Made by a program: the position numbers and the translations under genes. From Polaribacter sp. (lineage in GTDB: Bacteria; Bacteroidota; Bacteroidia; Flavobacteriales; Flavobacteriaceae): a DNA stretch of 5,931 nt. Below, piece after piece: positions 5,378-5,931 of the stretch. Under the pieces are notes generated by a model. It was not told the DNA's origin. It searched no databases and worked only from the letters and a program-made list of their open reading frames with translations. The DNA is taken from positions 1 to 5,931 of the forward strand of contig JAQWOW010000117.1 in assembly GCA_029245665.1 (NCBI GenBank), given 5' to 3'. Numbering within the stretch: position 1 is the first letter of the stretch; each line of letters begins with the position of its first letter.

Positions 5378-5931
5378 ATGAAATTAGATATTTTAGCATT
5401 TGGAGCCCACCCTGATGATGTAGAGTTAGGTTGCGGAGCTACCATTGCAAAAGAAGTTTCTTTGGGTAAAAAAGTAGGAATTGTAGATTTAACTCGAGGA
5501 GAGTTAGGCAGTCGTGGTTCCGCTGATCTTAGAGATGAAGAAGCAGCTATTGCAGCAAAAATTTTAGGAATTTCTGTTCGAGAAAATTTACGTTTTGCTG
5601 ATGGTTTTTTTGCAAACGACAAAACTCATCAATTACAAATCATAAAAATGATTCGCAAGTATCAACCAGAAATTGTATTGTGTAATGCAGTTGATGACCG
5701 ACATATAGACCATCCAAAAGCAAGTAACTTAGTATCTGATGCTTGCTTTTTAAGTGGATTGATAAAGATTGAAACAGAATTGGAAGGGCAGCAGCAAGAA
5801 AAATGGAGGCCTAAGCAAGTGTATCATTATCTGCAATGGAAAAGTAGTACTCCCGATTTTGTAGTGAATGTGTCTGATTTCATGGAGGTTAAAATAAAAG
5901 CTGTTTTGGCTTATGGTTCTCAGTTTTACAA
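5378..5931 (+). CDS. bshB1: Bacillithiol biosynthesis deacetylase BshB1 (3' end missing)
   Basis: The first 184 residues of a cytoplasmic zinc-dependent PIG-L/LmbE-type deacetylase; the frame leaves the window, and about 50 residues are probably missing compared with the usual length near 235-240. It is expected to remove the acetyl group from GlcNAc-malate to give GlcN-malate, the second step of bacillithiol synthesis, between BshA and BshC. The zinc motif AHPDD sits at 10-14 (ligands His11 and Asp14, with Asp13 as likely general base). The third ligand is His112 in DDRHIDHPKA (106-115), where His109 is also conserved. TRGELGSRGS (39-48) and LRFADGFF (71-78) are further hallmarks of the BshB1 subfamily as opposed to the wider LmbE family. 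The ATG follows an AT-rich leader without a Shine-Dalgarno. bshA and bshC are not in the window, as is common where the bacillithiol genes are scattered. Confidence 0.92.
   Translation, partial: MKLDILAFGAHPDDVELGCGATIAKEVSLGKKVGIVDLTRGELGSRGSADLRDEEAAIAAKILGISVRENLRFADGFFANDKTHQLQIIKMIRKYQPEIVLCNAVDDRHIDHPKASNLVSDACFLSGLIKIETELEGQQQEKWRPKQVYHYLQWKSSTPDFVVNVSDFMEVKIKAVLAYGSQFY

Noticed and set aside
5359..5622. Leftward open frame of 87 codons
   Set aside because: Antisense to bshB1, whose zinc-binding motifs are intact in the rightward frame.
1..5931. Defence island, CRISPR array, mobile element or biosynthetic cluster
   Set aside because: All recognisable genes belong to common housekeeping or envelope families; there are no spaced direct repeats, transposase motifs or terminal inverted repeats in the window.

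Overview
The window looks like a chromosomal segment of a member of the Flavobacteriaceae (phylum Bacteroidota). The evidence is strong AT-richness, no Shine-Dalgarno sequences but A-rich stretches before start codons, TAnnTTTG-type -7 promoter elements, and signal peptides ending in the Ser/Gly-Gln form common in this phylum. Family content also fits: DUF2520 overlapping a KdsC-type phosphatase, a BshB1-type bacillithiol deacetylase, and a flavobacterial-style Pcm. The genus cannot be fixed from the sequence alone.

Layout. Positions 1-2447 hold three leftward genes in the order of transcription: a Gfo/Idh/MocA oxidoreductase, a 3-hydroxybutyryl-CoA dehydrogenase, and a secreted or outer-membrane protein cut by the left window edge (possibly of the PagL-like acyloxyacyl hydrolase type). 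Positions 2448-2663 are a divergent intergenic region with two leftward -7 elements and a hairpin with T-runs on both sides. Positions 2664-3305 hold the rightward pcm gene (isoaspartate repair), which converges after 13 bp with a leftward DUF2147 lipocalin-like exported protein. Upstream of that come kdsC and a DUF2520 gene, also leftward and overlapping by 11 bp. A 318-bp AT-rich divergent region (5060-5377) carries a nested inverted repeat and two rightward promoter candidates. From 5378 the rightward bshB1 gene runs off the right edge.

How the genes fit together. KdsC is the Kdo-8-phosphate phosphatase of lipopolysaccharide core synthesis. The Gfo/Idh/MocA enzyme has motifs resembling nucleotide-sugar 3-dehydrogenases, and the partial left-edge gene may act on lipid A, so a loose envelope/LPS theme is possible but not proven. 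Hbd (acyl-CoA metabolism), Pcm (protein repair) and BshB1 (low-molecular-weight thiol) are unrelated housekeeping functions. I see no mobile element, CRISPR array, tRNA, rRNA or defence system. Most of the window is ordinary core genome, and the most interesting unexplained material is in the two divergent intergenic regions.
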